From Acidobacteriota bacterium (lineage in GTDB: Bacteria; Acidobacteriota; Vicinamibacteria; Vicinamibacterales; Vicinamibacteraceae): a stretch of DNA of 6,432 bases. The position numbers and the translations under genes are program-made. The notes beneath the pieces are model-generated. The model searched no databases, had not been told where the DNA came from, and saw only the letters and a list, made by a program, of their open reading frames with translations. How positions within the stretch are numbered: the stretch's first letter is position 1; each line of letters begins with the position of its first letter. The stretch covers positions 1-6,432 of the forward strand of contig JACDAO010000553.1 of NCBI GenBank assembly GCA_013695405.1, in the 5' to 3' direction. Shown here in pieces: positions 6,209-6,432 of this stretch.

Positions 6209-6237
6209 TTGACACGACGTTTCTATTGTTGTAGAAA
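6209..6237 (+). promoter_or_regulatory. Promoter of the ArsR-family gene
   Basis: A perfect TTGACA (6209-6214) is followed after exactly 17 bases by TAGAAA (6232-6237), which matches four of six -10 positions. The local AT-rich stretch contrasts with the surrounding GC-rich DNA. Transcription would begin near 6244, at or next to the ATG at 6245, implying a leaderless mRNA. Confidence 0.68.
6220..6237 (+). promoter_or_regulatory. Palindromic operator, probable ArsR autoregulation site
   Basis: TTTCTA-TTGTTG-TAGAAA is a perfect 6-bp inverted repeat with a 6-base spacer. It fills the space between the -35 and -10 elements, and its right arm is the -10 hexamer. A dimeric winged-helix repressor bound here would block RNA polymerase. 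Its position directly before an ArsR-family gene suggests self-repression; binding is inferred. Confidence 0.7.
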
Positions 6238-6244
6238 TATAGTC

Positions 6245-6432
6245 ATGACAGTCAGCGACGCGAGTGTCACTCGATACGCCGACATGTTTGCCGCGCTCGG
6301 GGCAGAGCCGCGACTGAGGATTGTGCGCCTGCTGCTCTCCGTTCATCCCGACGGCATGGTCGTGGGCGACATCCAGGCCGAGACTGGCATCGCCAGTTCC
6401 ACGCTTTCGCATCACCTCGAAAAGCTCAGGAT
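6245..6432 (+). CDS. ArsR/SmtB-family winged-helix repressor (3' truncated)
   Basis: The first 62 residues are visible. MFAALGAEPRLRIVRLLLS (14-32) is the typical ArsR opening helix pair. GMVVGDIQAETGIASSTLSHHLEKLR (37-62) is the helix-turn-helix, with the recognition helix around SSTLSHHLEKLR. The classic ELCVCDL metal site of helix 3 is absent; the equivalent stretch MVVGDIQ has no Cys. If the protein senses metal or metalloid, the ligands must lie elsewhere, perhaps in the missing C-terminus. Proteins with this GDIQ...STLSHHLEKL wording often accompany arsenic-related genes, but that is only suggestive here. The 6245 ATG gives a standard-length N-terminus and sits where transcription should begin. 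No ribosome binding site precedes it, which fits a leaderless message. A longer version from 6197 is possible. The family call is firm; the inducer is unknown. Confidence 0.87.
   Translation, partial: MTVSDASVTRYADMFAALGAEPRLRIVRLLLSVHPDGMVVGDIQAETGIASSTLSHHLEKLR

Overview
The window is GC-rich and appears to come from a Gram-negative bacterium. The best guess is Acidobacteriota, possibly a Vicinamibacteria-type lineage. The main clue is a roughly 1250-residue Oar-like TonB-dependent outer-membrane protein with an N-terminal carboxypeptidase-regulatory-like domain, a class greatly expanded in that phylum. The taxon is an inference. Only the Gram-negative envelope is well supported, by the outer-membrane barrel and the lipoprotein.

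Layout. (1) 1-419, plus: the 3' part of an isoprenylcysteine/phospholipid methyltransferase-family membrane enzyme. (2) 420-675: non-coding leader with a small hairpin and a perfect Shine-Dalgarno sequence. (3) 676-4443, plus: the Oar-like outer-membrane protein, complete. (4) 4444-4517: convergent gap with a 12-bp perfect hairpin. (5) 4518-5546, minus: a lipoprotein sugar-type ABC substrate-binding protein with no transporter partner in view. (6) 5547-5865: divergent non-coding region with the substrate-binding gene leader on one side and a tRNA promoter plus two hairpins on the other. (7) 5866-6093, plus: tRNA-Val(TAC) and tRNA-Asp(GTC), both with encoded CCA and probably one transcript. (8) 6094-6244: a hairpin with a GAAA tetraloop, then a compact promoter/operator. 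(9) 6245-6432, plus: the first 62 codons of an ArsR-family repressor that runs off the window.

How it fits together. The outer-membrane protein and the periplasmic-side lipoprotein both suggest nutrient uptake. They are convergent, so they are not an operon, and no shared substrate can be claimed. The tRNA pair is a housekeeping unit. The ArsR regulator appears to control its own promoter through a palindrome whose right arm is the -10 element; its targets lie beyond the window.

I found no CRISPR array, insertion sequence, toxin-antitoxin pair or defence system. The signals most worth a second look are the arsR control region, with a predicted leaderless start and a competing ribosome-binding-site-led in-frame start. 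Next come the run of hairpins around the two tRNAs, the five close cysteine pairs of the Oar-like protein, and the altered ligand pocket of the substrate-binding protein.
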